This document shows positions 46,823 through 48,000 of a DNA stretch of 48,000 bases, in pieces. The stretch spans positions 1 to 48,000 of the forward strand of contig CAZPBC010000012.1 in the NCBI GenBank assembly GCA_964584775.1. The letters run 5' to 3'. Position numbers and translations under genes: made by a program. This DNA comes from CAZPBC01 sp964584775. GTDB lineage: Bacteria > Chlamydiota > Chlamydiia > Chlamydiales > SLFE01. The notes under the pieces were generated by a model that saw nothing but the letters and a program-made list of their open reading frames with translations, was not told where the DNA came from and ran no database searches. Position 1 is the first letter of the stretch, and every line of letters begins with the position of its first letter.

Positions 46823-48000
46823 TTAAGAACAAACCGACTCTATTGATCCTAACTCTTTTTTCGCTTCATAGAGTTTAATGTCATCTAAGGGGGATGCCCT
46901 AAACAGAACTTGCCTGACCATATCGCGATGATGGTCGTTTTCTAGATCTACCTCGAGTTGTCGGCCCAGAATCTCTCTAGCCCTCTTATAAGTGTCTTGA
47001 ATTTCTTGTTGTCTTCGTTCTTCCTCCTTTTTTGCATTCCACTCAGCTTGCCTCCTAGTCCTTTCTCTTTCCAAACGCTCTCTCTCATAGTATTCTGAGC
47101 ACTTTTTTTGGTATCGCTCATCTGCTTTTTTTTCTTTTTCTTCGAATCGAGTTTTATGATCTTCTACCATATCCTCACAATGGGAACAATTCCGAGGATG
47201 CAGTTCCGGTCCAAAACGATTTTCAAAATAAGTTTTAAGCTCTTCATATGTAAAAATTCTATAAGACAGAACCAAAAAATACTCAGAGCTTATATCAGCA
47301 AAATTTCTAGAATTAACTGAAAGATGAAAAATGTGAGCACTGATGTGATCTGCTCGGTAGAGACTTTTTCTCGCATCATTTATGCGACTTTCCACTTCAG
47401 CAAATAGATCCTGTTCTGGAATTGTTTCGCGCATGGGAAAGGGGTAGAAAGATTCAAAAGTGGGCTTGGGAAAAGTGGGAAAGGCAGGAAGATAGGAGGT
47501 CAAGGACTTTGGCTCTCCAACATGAACCAAGGAACCTCTAGCACGTGCAATACGCGGAAACCGCATATTGAACTTTCTTGGGTTTAAGTTACAACTTGCA
47601 ACCGCTTGCGTTCTTGCGGCCATTATATTTATCCTGTCGCCTTCGTAATTCACTTCTTCACTATCTTCCAGCTCTCTACCAAAGATAAGTGTATATAAAT
47701 GGTCTTTCAAATCATCGTTTACATAATCAATGAAAAACCCAGGAAAACTCTTTTCTAGCTGATCTCTCAATAGGGGTCGAAAAGAGTGTGGATGCTCATT
47801 TCCATTTGCCGGATTGGCTAAATACCGGAGAACAATATTTTTCAATTCTTTATATGTAGAGGAGTTGTTCTGGACCTCTCTTGCGAAAGCGTCAACACGG
47901 CGCCTTCCACGCCAACCATGAGAGTGGGAGAAAGACCAGCAAGAGCTGTTGTATTTTTTGTATATCTCAGCAGTTACACGAATCACCTCGATTAAAACTT
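46823..48000 (-). CDS. Hypothetical charged coiled-coil protein, possibly truncated by the window edge
   Basis: At least 387 residues from a GTG at 47986, but the frame stays open to the window edge with no stop, and the GTG has no strong ribosome site, so the true start may lie outside. I do not recognise the protein. The N-terminal 250 residues look globular (YLPAFPTFPKPTFESFYPFP is Pro/Phe-rich). Residues about 265-275 hold CSHCEDMVEDH, a possible half metal site. Residues about 275-340 are a very charged helix rich in Glu, Lys and Arg (ERERLERERTRRQAEWNAKK), a coiled coil. No signal peptide is visible. The gene is AT-richer than its neighbours. Candidate secreted or scaffold protein; function unknown. 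Confidence 0.75.
   Translation of the reverse strand, partial: VLIEVIRVTAEIYKKYNSSCWSFSHSHGWRGRRRVDAFAREVQNNSSTYKELKNIVLRYLANPANGNEHPHSFRPLLRDQLEKSFPGFFIDYVNDDLKDHLYTLIFGRELEDSEEVNYEGDRINIMAARTQAVASCNLNPRKFNMRFPRIARARGSLVHVGEPKSLTSYLPAFPTFPKPTFESFYPFPMRETIPEQDLFAEVESRINDARKSLYRADHISAHIFHLSVNSRNFADISSEYFLVLSYRIFTYEELKTYFENRFGPELHPRNCSHCEDMVEDHKTRFEEKEKKADERYQKKCSEYYERERLERERTRRQAEWNAKKEEERRQQEIQDTYKRAREILGRQLEVDLENDHHRDMVRQVLFRASPLDDIKLYEAKKELGSIESVCS

Noticed and set aside
1..48000. CRISPR arrays, tRNA or rRNA genes, insertion sequences, phage genes
   Set aside because: No regularly spaced direct repeats, no cloverleaf with a TTCGA T-arm in any spacer, and no transposase, integrase or phage-like frame were found by reading.

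Overview
The window looks like a chromosomal segment of a Chlamydiota member, most likely one of the amoeba- or animal-associated 'environmental' chlamydiae rather than Chlamydiaceae. The reasons are local gene neighbourhoods and gene types: pepF next to groES-groEL with a Nif3-family gene nearby, rpmG followed by lolE-lolD, zwf with pgl, a SUI1-like initiation factor, a DASS dicarboxylate transporter, and several lineage-specific coiled-coil, TPR and F-box-like proteins of the kind these bacteria secrete into hosts. This placement is inference; there is no rRNA gene here. I found no tRNA or rRNA gene, no insertion sequence, no phage gene and no CRISPR array.

Layout. 1-1.7 kb: end of a thioredoxin-domain DUF255 (YyaL/SPATA20) gene and a small membrane protein. 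1.7-6.4 kb (minus): marC-marC-truA and a three-domain acyltransferase/ACP/acyl-ACP-ligase gene. 6.4-7.2 kb (plus): a metallophosphoesterase. 7.2-12.9 kb (minus): a tightly coupled beta-oxidation operon, fadD-fadI-fadJ-histidine phosphatase, preceded by a convincing sigma-54 promoter. 13-14.8 kb (plus): an unrecognised GNAT-like protein and an HdeD-family membrane protein. 14.8-15.6 kb (minus): pterin carbinolamine dehydratase and a GGQ release-factor-like protein. 15.7-19.1 kb (plus): zwf-opcA-pgl, the oxidative pentose phosphate branch, complemented by rpiA at 45.6 kb. 19.2-22.3 kb (plus): two lineage-specific proteins. 22.3-25.8 kb (minus): rpmG-lolE-lolD-VKOR/DsbA. 25.9-28.3 kb (plus): RodZ-like, DUF368 (PopT-type) and PAP2-like genes, an apparent cell-envelope lipid-carrier cluster. 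28.3-31.3 kb (plus): overlapping SUI1-pepS-DASS genes. 31.2-34.2 kb (minus): an MscS channel and an exported OB-fold protein. 34.6-40.2 kb (plus): pepF, groES-groEL behind a CIRCE element, and two exported proteins. 40.1-42.5 kb (minus): an F-box-like protein and a 541-residue protein with its own sigma-54 promoter. 42.7-46.7 kb: pyk, a small ORF, nif3 and rpiA-DUF151 nuclease. 46.8-48 kb (minus): a charged coiled-coil protein that probably runs off the window.

The most interesting signals are regulatory. Two near-consensus sigma-54 (-24/-12) promoters stand at almost the same distance from their start codons, one driving fatty-acid oxidation and one driving a putative effector unit. Other signals are a 14-bp inverted repeat over the pyk promoter, a 23-bp dyad centred on the rodZ -10 box, a hairpin whose 3' arm abuts the SUI1 start codon, and several genes whose -10 box lies so close to the start codon that leaderless mRNAs are likely. 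Many convergent gene pairs overlap or abut at their 3' ends.
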